This document shows, piece after piece, positions 15,880-25,386 of a stretch of 45,132 nucleotides of DNA (position 1 is the stretch's first letter; each line of letters starts with the position of its first letter). The notes beneath the pieces are model-generated. The model was given only the letters and a program-made list of their open reading frames with translations, was not told where the DNA came from and did not search any database. The DNA lies in contig JAABSN010000007.1 of NCBI GenBank assembly GCA_011390385.1, forward strand, positions 1-45,132. Direction: 5' to 3'. Both the position numbers and the translations under genes were made by a program. The DNA is from Thioalkalivibrio nitratireducens (GTDB lineage: Bacteria > Pseudomonadota > Gammaproteobacteria > Ectothiorhodospirales > Ectothiorhodospiraceae).

Positions 15880-17784
15880 CTACCGCGTCCGAATCTGGGA
15901 AACATCCCGAACCGCCCCGCGTGCCGCCGATGTCGTGAGCAAGGCGTAAGCTTTCAGCGCCTGGCTGACCACCCGCTCCCGTTCGACGGGCTGCCAGGCA
16001 TGTTCGCCCTTTGCCTCCATGCGTCGACGCCGCTCCGCGAGTTCCTCGTCGGAAACCTTGATTTCGATCCGGCGGCCGGGAATGTCGATCTCGATGCGGT
16101 CGCCCTCCTCCACCAGGCCGATCGTTCCGCCCTCGGCGGCCTCGGGAGAAATGTGACCGATCGACAGTCCCGAAGTGCCGCCCGAGAAACGGCCGTCCGT
16201 GATCAGGGCGCAATCCTTGCCCAGGCCCTTGGATTTCAGATAGCTGGTCGGATAGAGCATTTCCTGCATCCCCGGACCACCCTTCGGACCCTCGTAGCGG
16301 ATCACCACCACGTCACCGGGCCGAATCCGGTCGCCGAGAATCGCGTCGACGGCGGCATCCTGACTTTCGAAGATCCTCGCGGGACCATTGAATACGCGGA
16401 TCAGGGAAGTGGGGACACTGGTCGTGTAACGCAGTTGCTCGGTCTCGACCATGCTCGCGTCGATGCCCGCGGTCTTCACGATGCAGCCTTCCGGAGCGAT
16501 GTTGCCGTAGAGAACGGCGAGTCCGCCGTCCCGCGAATAGGCGTGTTCAACGTTGCGGATACAGCCGTTCTCGCGGTCGAGATCGAGATCCTCCCAGACT
16601 GCATCCTGGGAAAAGGCGACCTGGGTGGGGATGCCGCCCGGAGCCGCCAGATAGCGCGTACGCGCCTCGCCGGCCTCGGCACGAACCACGTCCCAACGGT
16701 CCAGGGCCGCCCCCATCGTGCTGCTGTGCACGGTGGGTACGTCCCGATGGATCAGCCCGCCCCGATCGAGTTCGCCGAGAATACCGATCACGCCGCCCGC
16801 CCGATGCACATCCTCCATGTGATACTTCTGCGTCGCCGGCGCAACCTTGCAGATATTCGGCACCTGCCGCGAGAGGCGGTCGATATCCGCCATGGTGAAA
16901 TCCACACCCCCTTCCTGGGCTGCGGCGAGCAGATGCAGCACCGTGTTGGTCGAACCACCCATGGCAATATCGAGGCTCATCGCGTTCTCGAAGGCCTGGA
17001 AGCTGGCAATGGATCGCGGCAGCGCGGAGTCATCGTCCTGCTGGTAATAGCGACGCGCGAGATCGACGATCACCCGTCCGGCTTCAAGAAACAGGTCCCT
17101 GCGCCCCGCGTGGGTCGCCAGCAGAGAGCCGTTCCCCGGAAGCGACAGGCCCAGCGCCTCGGTCAGACAGTTCATTGAGTTGGCGGTGAACATTCCCGAA
17201 CACGAACCACAGGTCGGACATGCCGACCGCTCAACCGACGCGACTTCGTCGTCCGTGGCGTCCGGATCCGCAGCCTGCACCATCGCATCGACCAGATCCA
17301 GATGCACGACCTTGCCCCGCAACTGCACCTTGCCCGCTTCCATCGGCCCGCCGGAAACGAAAACGGCTGGGATGTTCAGGCGCATCGCGGCCATCAGCAT
17401 CCCGGGCGTGATCTTGTCGCAGTTGGAGATGCAGACCAGCGCGTCGGCACAGTGAGCGTTCGCCATGTATTCAACGCTGTCAGCGATGATCTCGCGCGAG
17501 GGCAGCGAATAGAGCATGCCGCCATGCCCCATCGCGATCCCGTCGTCGACTGCGATGGTGTTGAATTCCTTGGCCACGCCGCCGGCTGTTTCGATCTCTC
17601 GCGCCACCAGTTGCCCCAGATCCTTCAGATGCACGTGCCCGGGGACGAACTGGGTAAAGGAGTTGGCCACGGCAATGATCGGCTTGCCGAAATCGCCGTC
17701 CTTCATGCCGGTCGCACGCCACAGAGCGCGGGCACCGGCCATGTTGCGGCCATGGGTCGTCGTACGGGAACGATACTGGGGCAT
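15880..17784 (-). CDS. ilvD: Dihydroxy-acid dehydratase
   Basis: IlvD dehydrates 2,3-dihydroxy-isovalerate and -methylvalerate in valine and isoleucine synthesis, using an iron-sulfur cluster and magnesium. The 634-residue protein is of the long E. coli type. Cluster and active-site signatures are [12 protein letters not shown] and [17 protein letters not shown], followed by [14 protein letters not shown] and the C-terminal [15 protein letters not shown]. It begins [20 protein letters not shown] as expected, with an AAGGT ribosome-binding site upstream. It is divergent from the metal-binding-domain gene and converges with the FKBP-rhodanese gene across the repeat block. Confidence 0.97.
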   Translation of the reverse strand: MPQYRSRTTTHGRNMAGARALWRATGMKDGDFGKPIIAVANSFTQFVPGHVHLKDLGQLVAREIETAGGVAKEFNTIAVDDGIAMGHGGMLYSLPSREIIADSVEYMANAHCADALVCISNCDKITPGMLMAAMRLNIPAVFVSGGPMEAGKVQLRGKVVHLDLVDAMVQAADPDATDDEVASVERSACPTCGSCSGMFTANSMNCLTEALGLSLPGNGSLLATHAGRRDLFLEAGRVIVDLARRYYQQDDDSALPRSIASFQAFENAMSLDIAMGGSTNTVLHLLAAAQEGGVDFTMADIDRLSRQVPNICKVAPATQKYHMEDVHRAGGVIGILGELDRGGLIHRDVPTVHSSTMGAALDRWDVVRAEAGEARTRYLAAPGGIPTQVAFSQDAVWEDLDLDRENGCIRNVEHAYSRDGGLAVLYGNIAPEGCIVKTAGIDASMVETEQLRYTTSVPTSLIRVFNGPARIFESQDAAVDAILGDRIRPGDVVVIRYEGPKGGPGMQEMLYPTSYLKSKGLGKDCALITDGRFSGGTSGLSIGHISPEAAEGGTIGLVEEGDRIEIDIPGRRIEIKVSDEELAERRRRMEAKGEHAWQPVERERVVSQALKAYALLTTSAARGAVRDVSQIRTR

Positions 17785-17864
17785 GAGTCAATACCTTGAA
17801 CATTTGGCGTAATGTGAAATCATACCTTCACTTCCCCTTTCCTGGCGAAACCCTGGAGGATCCC

Positions 17865-18137
17865 ATGCGCATCGAAGTGGAAAACATCAAGTGTGGCGGC
17901 TGCGCCGGCAGCATCCGCAAGGGGCTCCTGGCGTTGGAAGGAGTCGATTCCGTCGACGTGAACATCGAGACAGGGGCGGTCGAGGTTCAAGCCGACGACG
18001 GCCTGCGCCCCGACATCACGCGGAAACTTGCATCGATGGGCTACCCCGAAACCGGAAGCGTCCAGGGGCTGAAGTCCGCCGGCGCCAAGGCCAAGTCGTT
18101 TGTCAGTTGCGCCGTCGGACGCATGGACAAGTCATGA
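17865..18137 (+). CDS. Heavy-metal-associated (HMA) domain protein
   Basis: This 90-residue protein is a single ferredoxin-like HMA domain, the fold of copper chaperones and of the N-terminal modules of metal ATPases. The metal-binding CxxC is C10-G-G-C13, in the context ENIKCGGCAGSI. The usual methionine before the first cysteine is replaced by isoleucine-lysine, so the metal specificity is unclear. The start was set at the ATG with a GGAGGA ribosome-binding site directly upstream rather than at an earlier in-frame ATG. Its stop overlaps the DUF192 start by four bases (ATGA). Confidence 0.88.
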   Translation: MRIEVENIKCGGCAGSIRKGLLALEGVDSVDVNIETGAVEVQADDGLRPDITRKLASMGYPETGSVQGLKSAGAKAKSFVSCAVGRMDKS

Positions 18138-18667
18138 CCCACGGTCTGGCAGCACTGGCCCGCTGGTACCACCGGGACCGTATGGCGTGCGGCGGGCATC
18201 GGCACCGCTGGCAGCCAGGGGTGGCAGTCTTCCTCCTGCTGTGGTTCGCGGTCTCCGGCGGCGCAGCCGGCGACGGGCTTGCGGTCGCGGAACTGAAAGT
18301 CGGTGATCGGACGCTCATGGTCGAGGTCGCGGCCACCCGCGAAGCCATGAGTCGCGGGTTGATGTTTCGGGATCACATGCCCGAGGACCACGGCATGCTG
18401 TTTGTCTGGCCCAGCGAACGAAGGGTGGCCATGTGGATGAAGAACACCCGAATCCCGCTCTCGGTCGCTTTCATCGATGATGATTTCAGGATCCTTAACA
18501 TCGCCGACATGGAACCCCATTCGTTACAGCCACACTCATCCAGGGGCCCTGCGCGGTTTGCCCTTGAGGTCAATCAGGGATGGTTCGCCCGCAACGGGGT
18601 CGAGGTGGGATTACGCATCGCGGATCTGGCGCGCTTGATGGATGACCCCCCGGCCGCATCGGATTGA
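18134..18667 (+). CDS. DUF192 family secreted protein
   Basis: The 177-residue protein has an N-terminal hydrophobic export segment (about 28-48, GVAVFLLLWFAVSGGAAG) followed by a complete DUF192 domain. Recognisable pieces are LMVEVAATREAMSRGLMFRD, a GMLFVWP segment, MWMKNTRIPLSVAFID and ALEVNQGWFARNGVEVG. The family is a small beta-barrel found outside the cytoplasm, with no established biochemical function. The start overlaps the HMA gene stop, so the two are coupled; the basic 25-residue lead before the hydrophobic stretch is long for a signal peptide. Confidence 0.88.
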   Translation: MTHGLAALARWYHRDRMACGGHRHRWQPGVAVFLLLWFAVSGGAAGDGLAVAELKVGDRTLMVEVAATREAMSRGLMFRDHMPEDHGMLFVWPSERRVAMWMKNTRIPLSVAFIDDDFRILNIADMEPHSLQPHSSRGPARFALEVNQGWFARNGVEVGLRIADLARLMDDPPAASD

Positions 18668-18769
18668 CCCGCGTGGCGGGGATTTGCACTTGGGGAAACC
18701 AGCCGCTGAGCCGGATATTCTGCCCCCATTCGCCACCAGACCCCCGTTGAACCGGAACGCGACCTGAAC

Positions 18770-21700
18770 ATGCACCTGCTCCGAACCTTCCTGTTCATCC
18801 TGGCCCTGGCCCTGTCCCTGCCGTGGCTGACACCAGCAACGGCGCAGGCTCAGAACGACGAGCCTGCTCAGCCGGTAATCACAACCTCTGATCTGCTCGA
18901 ACTTCGTGAATCGCTGCGCGAGGGGATCCTTCGGGTTGCGCCCATGATCGAAGCCGTGGACCCCGGTCCGGCGACAGACTGGCTGGAAGCGAGCCCCATG
19001 GAGCACCTGACCGCGCGACTCGAGGCTTCGGGCGAGGGAACACCATCACGAAGCTTGTGGCAGGCCGCACTGGAACACGAGCAGGCAGGTGGTGAACGCA
19101 TTCGCGGTGCTCTGGACCGTGCTGCTCTGGCCGCCAGCACCGAGGATCGACTGGTCGAGACGGAGCGCCGCATACAGGAAATCATCGACTCCCGACGCAC
19201 TCTGGCCGCTATCGACGCCGACCGGAGTCTCACTCGCATCGAGCAGGATCTGGCCGCCGCAGGCCAGAGGCGCAGCCACATCTCGTTGGAAATCGATCAG
19301 AAACGCCAGACGCTCGAGCGCCTTGATGCACAAATGCGCACCCAGGAGGAAGACCTTGAACAAGTGCGTCAGGGACTTGCTGCGGAGCTGGACACCACGC
19401 CCTGGGGTCCACTCGAGGAGGCCACGCTTGTGGACGGCTTCGAGGCATGGGAACAGGCGCGGGAACGGCGTGCAGCCGCACGGATCATCGCCGCTCAACT
19501 GGACAGACAGACGCTGGGACCGCGCACGGAGACCCTGCGGCTGGAGATAGGGGCGCTGGAGGCGGAACGCCAATGGCTCGCACAGCGACTGCAACAGCTC
19601 GCCGCAGAAATGGAGGAGCGCGCGGGAGAGGAACTGCGGGCCCTGCGCGACGAAATCGGGCGCCTGACCGAACGCGACCCGGAGGCCGCGGTACGCTTCG
19701 CATCGGAGATTCAGACCCTGTATCAGCGGATCGAGCGCGTAGTGGAGACCCAGTCCCGCGTGCGCGAACTTCAGAGCCTGCGCGAGCGCCACGAGCAGCT
19801 TGAGCGTGAGCTGACCCAGACCCTTGCAAGCATCCGCGAGCGACAGGAAATCGGTGGCCTGACCGACGTCCTCGGTGGTCTGTTGATGGAGGAGGAGAGA
19901 CGCCTGCGGCGCCTGGGCGACCTCAGTTTGGTGCTGCGCAACATCGAACGGGAACTGGCTCAGTCCAGACTGCGCGACATCACCCTTCGCGACGAGTTGC
20001 GTGCCCTGCCGCCACCACCGCCCGAAATGGTCGACGACATGGCGCAAAGCGAACTGCGCCGGCTGCAGCGCGAGGTGATCGAGAGCCAGCTGCGCGCTGA
20101 CGAGCAGCTGACCGAACAGCTCCAGCTTGCCGAAAGCCGATTGCGCGCGGTGGTTCAGCAGGTCGATGAACTGTCGCGGATCCTGCGCGAGGCCCTGTTG
20201 TGGTGGCCCAGCCATTCGCAAGTGGGGATCGAATGGTCGCAGCGGGTTCCGGCCGCGGTGATGGCGCTTCTGGATCCAGCATCGTGGCAAGAGTTCTCCG
20301 GCGCGTTGCACGCTGTGACCATCGGCGGACCCGCCGGCGCGCTGGCCACTCTTCTCGTCGCTGGCCTTCTGATGATGTGGGGGCGTCGCGTACGAAGCCA
20401 TTTGGCCCGGCTCGCGGAAATGACGACCCATCGCTTCACCGATCGTATCGGCCTGACCTTTCAGGCGATCGGATGGAGCCTCCTGCGCGTCCTGCCGATA
20501 CCTGTGCTCCTGGTCTCGACGGGTTTTCGGATCGAGCAGATCCCGGATATCGGCCCGGGCGTGGAGATCCTGGCCCTGGTCCTTTTCAGTGCCGCGCTCT
20601 GGTGGGTGGTCGGTCACCTGTTCCTGCTATTCACCAGCAAGAACGGTGTCGGCATGGCGCATCTCGACTGGAACCCGCTCGTCGTCCAGCGCCTGCGCAG
20701 ACATCTCGCCTGGTACCTTCCCGCGCAGTTACTGCTCATCGTCTTCCTTGCGCTCACTTTCGGACATCCCAGTGAACTCGTGGCCGATGTGTTCGGCCGC
20801 GCTGGACTGCTCGCCGCCACGCTGTTCACAGGCGTTTTCGCCTGGCGCATGCTCGCGCCGCGCACCGCGGCACAGGCCAGCGAACGCCAGGAACGCCGAC
20901 GACGCCTGGTCCGCATCGCGCTCACCCTCCTTACCCTGGTGCTGGTCGGCCTTGTCCTGTCCGGCTACCTGCTCACGGTCGGGACACTGCTCGGCCGGAT
21001 CATCAACACCGTGATCGTGGTCGCAGGGGTGTGGCTGGGCTTCAGCCTCGCGGAGCGGGCACTGGTGCTGAGCGAGACCCGACTGATGATTCGCAGAATG
21101 CGCGAGCAGCGGGCAAAAAACGCAGCGGTACTGGCTGGAAGCGCGGCCGGCGAAGGCGCTGTACTCGACATCCCGGAACCCCACCTCAGCGTGGAGAACA
21201 TCAATCAGCAGACCATGATTCTGCTTCGGGTCACCGCCGGCGCTGCGCTGGCCCTCGGCATCCTATGGGTCTGGGCCGACATTCTCCCGGCACTGACCTG
21301 GCTCGATGGCGTGACCCTGTGGTCGCGCACCATTGTCGTCGGCGAAACCGAGTTCCTGAGCCGCGTGAGCCTTCAGGATTTTCTGCTGGCGGTCTTCCTG
21401 GGGATGCTGTTCACCCTGGCAGCGAGGAATCTGCCCGGGTTGATGGAAATCGTGCTCTCTCGCAGCACTCTGATGGACGCCGCCGGTCGCTACACGGTTA
21501 CCACGCTACTGCGCTACGTTCTCGCGGTGGTCGCGGTGATCAGCGTGTTTTCGCTGCTCGGACTGCGCTGGAGTGAACTGCAGTGGATGGTCGCCGCGCT
21601 GACCCTGGGCCTCGGCTTCGGTTTGCAGGAAGTCGTGGCCAACTTCGTGTCTGGCCTCATCATGCTCTTCGAACGTCCGGTGCGTGTCGGCGATACCATC

Positions 21701-22216
21701 ACCATCGGCGAATTCAGTGGTACGGTGGCACGCATTCGCACCCGCGCGACGACGATCGTGGACTGGGACAACCGCGAGATCGTCATACCGAACAAGAGTT
21801 TCATCACCGAACGATTGATCAACTGGACTCTGTCCGACACCATGACCCGGGTCGTGATCCCGGTCGGTGTCAGCTACGACGCCGATGTCGATGAGGTCAT
21901 TCGGACGTTGCAGACGATCGCCGAGGCCAGCCCGCTGGTTTTGAAAGAACCACCGCCCAATGTACTGTTCCTGAAATTCGGCGACAGTGCGCTGAACTTC
22001 GAGCTGCGGACCTACGTCAACCAGATGAAGGATCGCCTGGTCACCATCAGCGACCTGCATCAGACCATCATCAAGGAATTCCGCAGCAAGGGAATCGAGA
22101 TCGCCTACCCTCAGATGGACCTTCACATCCGTGACGTTGCGGCTGGCGGCGACCCGGTTGCATCATCGGCGCCGCCGCAGGCACCGGCATCCACGGACCC
22201 GCGCCCGGCCGACTGA
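18770..22216 (+). CDS. Large mechanosensitive channel, MscK/KefA type
   Basis: The 1148-residue protein starts with a signal peptide (MHLLRTFLFILALALSLPWL) followed by a long periplasmic coiled-coil domain (about 40-500) rich in E, R, Q and L heptads (MscS_porin type). About eleven membrane segments follow from residue 520. The MscS core is at about 930-1120, with LGLGFGLQEVVANFVSGLIM as the pore helix. The beta domain contains RPVRVGDTITIGEFSGTV and the IVIPNKSFITERLINWT segment. Such channels open when osmotic downshock stretches the inner membrane and release solutes. The length and layout match KefA/MscK. No other osmotic gene is adjacent. Confidence 0.93.
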   Translation: MHLLRTFLFILALALSLPWLTPATAQAQNDEPAQPVITTSDLLELRESLREGILRVAPMIEAVDPGPATDWLEASPMEHLTARLEASGEGTPSRSLWQAALEHEQAGGERIRGALDRAALAASTEDRLVETERRIQEIIDSRRTLAAIDADRSLTRIEQDLAAAGQRRSHISLEIDQKRQTLERLDAQMRTQEEDLEQVRQGLAAELDTTPWGPLEEATLVDGFEAWEQARERRAAARIIAAQLDRQTLGPRTETLRLEIGALEAERQWLAQRLQQLAAEMEERAGEELRALRDEIGRLTERDPEAAVRFASEIQTLYQRIERVVETQSRVRELQSLRERHEQLERELTQTLASIRERQEIGGLTDVLGGLLMEEERRLRRLGDLSLVLRNIERELAQSRLRDITLRDELRALPPPPPEMVDDMAQSELRRLQREVIESQLRADEQLTEQLQLAESRLRAVVQQVDELSRILREALLWWPSHSQVGIEWSQRVPAAVMALLDPASWQEFSGALHAVTIGGPAGALATLLVAGLLMMWGRRVRSHLARLAEMTTHRFTDRIGLTFQAIGWSLLRVLPIPVLLVSTGFRIEQIPDIGPGVEILALVLFSAALWWVVGHLFLLFTSKNGVGMAHLDWNPLVVQRLRRHLAWYLPAQLLLIVFLALTFGHPSELVADVFGRAGLLAATLFTGVFAWRMLAPRTAAQASERQERRRRLVRIALTLLTLVLVGLVLSGYLLTVGTLLGRIINTVIVVAGVWLGFSLAERALVLSETRLMIRRMREQRAKNAAVLAGSAAGEGAVLDIPEPHLSVENINQQTMILLRVTAGAALALGILWVWADILPALTWLDGVTLWSRTIVVGETEFLSRVSLQDFLLAVFLGMLFTLAARNLPGLMEIVLSRSTLMDAAGRYTVTTLLRYVLAVVAVISVFSLLGLRWSELQWMVAALTLGLGFGLQEVVANFVSGLIMLFERPVRVGDTITIGEFSGTVARIRTRATTIVDWDNREIVIPNKSFITERLINWTLSDTMTRVVIPVGVSYDADVDEVIRTLQTIAEASPLVLKEPPPNVLFLKFGDSALNFELRTYVNQMKDRLVTISDLHQTIIKEFRSKGIEIAYPQMDLHIRDVAAGGDPVASSAPPQAPASTDPRPAD

Positions 22217-22320
22217 AGGAACTCTCCTCCTCTGGCGATCAGGCTGCTCCCGGCCGTTGGTATCGCAGGTAATGAGGCAGCGCGCTTCGGCGGTGCCCTG
22301 CGAGCCCGTGGTGCGCGAGT

Positions 22321-23286
22321 TCAGTCCCCGAAAAGACGGTCTGCCACAGCAGGCCCGCCCGCGGACACATCGGGTACCCGAACCCGGCGCCCAAGGTAGT
22401 CCGCATGCTGCTGGAAAAGATCCATGAATCGCCGCTGAAAACGGCGAACATATTTATCCTTGGCGTAAGCGATCTTGGTGACTTCCCAGGGAAAAAGGTG
22501 GCTGAGATCACGCGCCTCGAGATCGCTGTCATGTTCGGGCTGAAACGCCAGGTCCGCGATCACCCCGATTCCCATACCCTCGCGGACGTAGGTCTTGATG
22601 ATATCGGTATCGACTGCGCTGAGCACCACCTTGGGGCGTAACCCCACCTTCGCGAAACTGCTGCTGAGCGTCCGCCGACCAGTGAATCCGAAAACATAGG
22701 TGATCATCGGATATTCGCACAGGACCCCAAGCGAAATCGGTTGGCGTGACAGCACCGGGTGGCCCCGCAGTGCGATCAGGCAGCGATTCCACCGATAGGA
22801 AGGTAGCGATACCAGGGAGGAATGGTCACCAATGGCCTCCGTACAGATCGCCAGATCAACCTGATCCGCCAACGTCATGTCCACCAGTTGCGCGGGCGTT
22901 CCCTGCAGGATCTGCACCTCGACCTCGGGGTAGGCGTCGCTGAAACGATGAAGAACCGCCGGAAGTACGTACCGCGCCTGCGTGTGCGTGGTACCGATGC
23001 GCAGTGTGCCCCGTCCCTCCTCGACATAATCCCGGCCGATCGCAACGATATCGGCCACCTCGGCGAGCATGCCGCGTGCGTGTTCCAGCACCTTGCCGCC
23101 CGCTTCGGTCAGTCCGACCAGCCTCTTGCCGTTGCGCCGGAACAACGGTGTTCCTAGCTCGCTTTCCAACGACCGCAAATGTTGTGATACGGCCGGCTGG
23201 ACCAGATGCAGCGCCTGAGCGGCGCGGCTGACACTGAACCCATGGTCCACGAGTGCAATCAGCGACCGTATTTGCCGGAGCTCCAT
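22321..23286 (-). CDS. cysB: LysR-type regulator CysB
   Basis: CysB activates sulfate assimilation genes in response to N-acetylserine and represses its own promoter. The 321-residue length fits (E. coli 324). The winged helix-turn-helix is at about 1-60 (MELRQIRSLIALVDHGFSVSRAA start). Effector-domain signatures are RIGTTHTQARYVLPAVL (threonines at the sulfate/N-acetylserine pocket), YPMITYVFGFTGR and DTDIIKTYVREGMGIGVIAD. It is divergent from a DsrC-family gene across a 127-bp AT-rich spacer. Confidence 0.93.
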   Translation of the reverse strand: MELRQIRSLIALVDHGFSVSRAAQALHLVQPAVSQHLRSLESELGTPLFRRNGKRLVGLTEAGGKVLEHARGMLAEVADIVAIGRDYVEEGRGTLRIGTTHTQARYVLPAVLHRFSDAYPEVEVQILQGTPAQLVDMTLADQVDLAICTEAIGDHSSLVSLPSYRWNRCLIALRGHPVLSRQPISLGVLCEYPMITYVFGFTGRRTLSSSFAKVGLRPKVVLSAVDTDIIKTYVREGMGIGVIADLAFQPEHDSDLEARDLSHLFPWEVTKIAYAKDKYVRRFQRRFMDLFQQHADYLGRRVRVPDVSAGGPAVADRLFGD

Positions 23287-23304
23287 ATCATTTTCCGTTA
23301 TGTT

Positions 23305-23320
23305 TAATGCATATGTATTA
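23305..23320. promoter_or_regulatory. Possible operator between cysB and the DsrC-like gene
   Basis: TAATGCATATGTATTA is an imperfect palindrome centred on CATATG, in an AT-rich spacer about 19 bases before the cysB start. LysR proteins bind such dyads, and CysB is known to repress itself in enterics, so this could be an autoregulatory site also affecting the divergent gene. No experimental evidence. Confidence 0.35.
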
Positions 23321-23413
23321 TTTTACTTGATACAGGAAGCGGTTGATACTTCGGACAGGTGCCAGCAAACGCGCATGCGCGACGGCATTCCAAATTGACA
23401 CAGGAGATTCCCG

Positions 23414-23770
23414 ATGTTTCACACCGCGCCACACACCGTACCGAAGCCGCCTGGCAGCCTTTTCACCGAGCATCGTGCCGTCTTCGATGAGGACGGATTC
23501 CTGCTCAACCTCGAGCAGTGGAATGAAGCGCTGGCTCAACGCATCGCCCAGCGCGAAGGTATCAGCCCTCTGTACGAACCGCACTGGCGGTTGATCCATC
23601 ACATCAGGGAGCGCTTCGTCGCGCTTGGCGGATTTCCCAGCCTGCGCCGCGTTTGCCGTGCCACCGGCCTGTCCCGAAGCGAAGTCCATGAGCTCTTCGG
23701 CGGCTGCCTGCCCGTTTGGCGGATCGCGGGTCTGCCAAACCCCGGCGAAGAAGCCAAGACCTATTTGTAG
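23414..23770 (+). CDS. DsrC/TusE-family protein lacking the conserved cysteines
   Basis: The 118-residue protein matches the DsrC fold: FDEDGFLLNLEQWNEALAQR, ISPLYEPHWRLIHHIRERF, GGFPSLRRVCRATGLSRSEV and a terminal AGLPNPGEEAKTYL. In DsrC the C-terminal arm reads like K-A-C-K-L-A-G-L-P-K-P-T-G-C-V. Here tryptophan replaces the first arm cysteine (VWRIAGLPNP), the penultimate cysteine is absent and the tail is extended. C-poor members of this family have been proposed as regulatory (RspA-like) proteins rather than sulfur carriers. Two other cysteines (RVCRAT and GGCLPV) are present and not at the usual positions. It is divergent from cysB. Confidence 0.88.
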   Translation: MFHTAPHTVPKPPGSLFTEHRAVFDEDGFLLNLEQWNEALAQRIAQREGISPLYEPHWRLIHHIRERFVALGGFPSLRRVCRATGLSRSEVHELFGGCLPVWRIAGLPNPGEEAKTYL

Positions 23771-23819
23771 CAATCGGTCGCCCGAAGCTCGGCACCAGCA
23801 CCCGGCCGGATTCAGGCGG

Positions 23820-23862
23820 CCAGGAGCCTGTCGGACTCAGGCTGCGTCTACTGCACCGGTGG
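23820..23862. repeat. Partial copy of the 29.3-kb MITE end
   Basis: CAGGAGCCTGTCGGACTCAG and the following GGCTGCGTCTACTGCACCGG match the left end of the element at 29272 nearly base for base for about 42 bp and then diverge. No matching right end was found nearby, so this is a solo end or a decayed element. The stop codon and last few codons of the minus-strand RimK-like gene fall in it (stop at 23848-23850). Confidence 0.7.
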
Positions 23863-25386
23863 GGCAGCGAGGACTTCGGTGGTCTCCGACGGCGGCGAAC
23901 GAGTGGTTGCGGCCTGATTGCGGCGGGCCGTATCCAGGCGCCGCACGAAGTCCTCCATCAGGCTACGGTAAAGCCCTTCACCGATCACCTTGTCCTCGAC
24001 ACCGGCATCCAGATTCGGGTTGTCGTTGACCTCGATGACCATGACCCCGCGTTCGGTCATCTTAAGATCCACCCCGTACAGGCCATCGCCGATCAGATTC
24101 GCCGCTTTCACCGCTGTACGAACCACGGCAGCCGGCGCCTCGGTAACACCCAGTGTCCGGAACCCACCATGTCGGGGACCACCCTTGGCCTCGTGGTTCA
24201 CGATCTGCCAGTGTTTGCGCGACATCATGTACTGAGAGGCATAAAGCGGTTTCTTGTTCAGTACGCCGATACGCCAGTCGAATTCGGTGTAGACGAACTC
24301 CTGGGCAAGGATCAGATCGCTTTCCTTCAGCAGTTTTTTCGCGATCGACTCGAGTTCCGACCGGGTACTCGCCTTGAACACACCGCGCGAGAAACTGCCG
24401 TCCGGAATCTTGAGCACTACCGGGTAGCCAATCAGCTCCTCGGCACGCAGGACCGTGTCGCGATTCAGGATCACGGTCTTCGGTGTCGGTACTTTCTGGG
24501 CAGCGAGCCGCTCGGCCAGATAAACCTTGTTGGTACACCGCAGAATCGAGTTGGGGTCATCGATGACCACCATCCCTTCGCCTTCCGCCTTGCGCGCAAA
24601 GCGGTAGGTGTAATGATCGATCCGGGTCGTCTCCCGGATGAACAATGCGTCGAACTCGGCCAGCCGGCCGAAGTCCCGGGCCTGAATCAGCTCCACGTCG
24701 ACCCCGAGCGCGCGACCGGCACGAACGAAACGGTTGAGTGCAGCTGGGCTGGAGGGCGCCAGTTGCTCCGCGGGATTGTGCAGGATCGCGAGATCGTAAC
24801 GGTGACTCTTCGCCCCTCGTGGGCGGCGCCAGGGCTTCTTCAGATAACCTTCCAGCGCGTTGAAGAAGTCCGGCTCCTGCTCTTCCGGCAGGGCGTTCAG
24901 CGTGAAGGGTTTCAGTGCCTGGATCTGCCACTGCCCCTGCAACCGGAACTCGACCTTGAACATCGGAGCCGGAAACAGGCTGAACAGTTGAGCGGCAATC
25001 TCCTGCATCTCCTTCGGCGCACATTGACCGAAAAACACCGTGAGTTCGAGCACGACGGGTTGCAGGCCAGCCCGGCTGCGGCCGAGAACGCGGGCCACCT
25101 TGCGGTCGATGTCTTCGGTATCCAGACTGTAGATCGCCTTGCGTGAAAGATCCTGCAGGGTTCGCACGCTGGGAATCACCCGATGCCCGCGGGCCTCCGC
25201 AAGCAGCGAACCGTAATAACCCTCGGAGAGATAACGCTGACTTCGGCAGAGATTGATCACCCGCAGATTGGTCGGGTAGTCCTCGGCCGGTCCTTTGAGG
25301 TAGTCGTCGATGGTCGCGACCGGCAACGCGGGAAAGTGGGCCTTCCAGTCCGACTTGCGCTCGACCAGAAGCAGATGTTCAGACAT
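23848..25386 (-). CDS. RimK-like ATP-grasp ligase
   Basis: The 512-residue protein has an N-terminal RimK-like domain (about 1-190, MSEHLLLVERKSDW start, FGQCAPKEMQEIA). A further domain with FIRETTRIDHYTYRFARKAE follows, then a C-terminal ATP-grasp domain. That domain carries GYPVVLKIPDGSFSRGVFKA, LILAQEFVYTEFDWRIGVL and the metal-binding VIEVNDNPNLDAG. ATP-grasp ligases of this type join an amino acid to a carboxylate through an acyl-phosphate; the substrate here is unknown. The start was chosen at the second ATG, nine bases after GGGAG. It overlaps the upstream GNAT-peptidase gene by eight bases. The C-terminus (APPVQ) is encoded by the partial repeat. Confidence 0.9.
   Translation of the reverse strand: MSEHLLLVERKSDWKAHFPALPVATIDDYLKGPAEDYPTNLRVINLCRSQRYLSEGYYGSLLAEARGHRVIPSVRTLQDLSRKAIYSLDTEDIDRKVARVLGRSRAGLQPVVLELTVFFGQCAPKEMQEIAAQLFSLFPAPMFKVEFRLQGQWQIQALKPFTLNALPEEQEPDFFNALEGYLKKPWRRPRGAKSHRYDLAILHNPAEQLAPSSPAALNRFVRAGRALGVDVELIQARDFGRLAEFDALFIRETTRIDHYTYRFARKAEGEGMVVIDDPNSILRCTNKVYLAERLAAQKVPTPKTVILNRDTVLRAEELIGYPVVLKIPDGSFSRGVFKASTRSELESIAKKLLKESDLILAQEFVYTEFDWRIGVLNKKPLYASQYMMSRKHWQIVNHEAKGGPRHGGFRTLGVTEAPAAVVRTAVKAANLIGDGLYGVDLKMTERGVMVIEVNDNPNLDAGVEDKVIGEGLYRSLMEDFVRRLDTARRNQAATTRSPPSETTEVLAAPPVQ

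Noticed and set aside
16000..17178. 392-codon frame on the plus strand
   Set aside because: It is antisense to ilvD, whose assignment is secure.
19046..20617. 523-codon minus-strand frame
   Set aside because: It is antisense to the mechanosensitive channel's coiled-coil domain and contains no recognisable motif.
23716..25146. 476-codon plus-strand frame
   Set aside because: It is antisense to the RimK-like gene, whose ATP-grasp motifs are clear.
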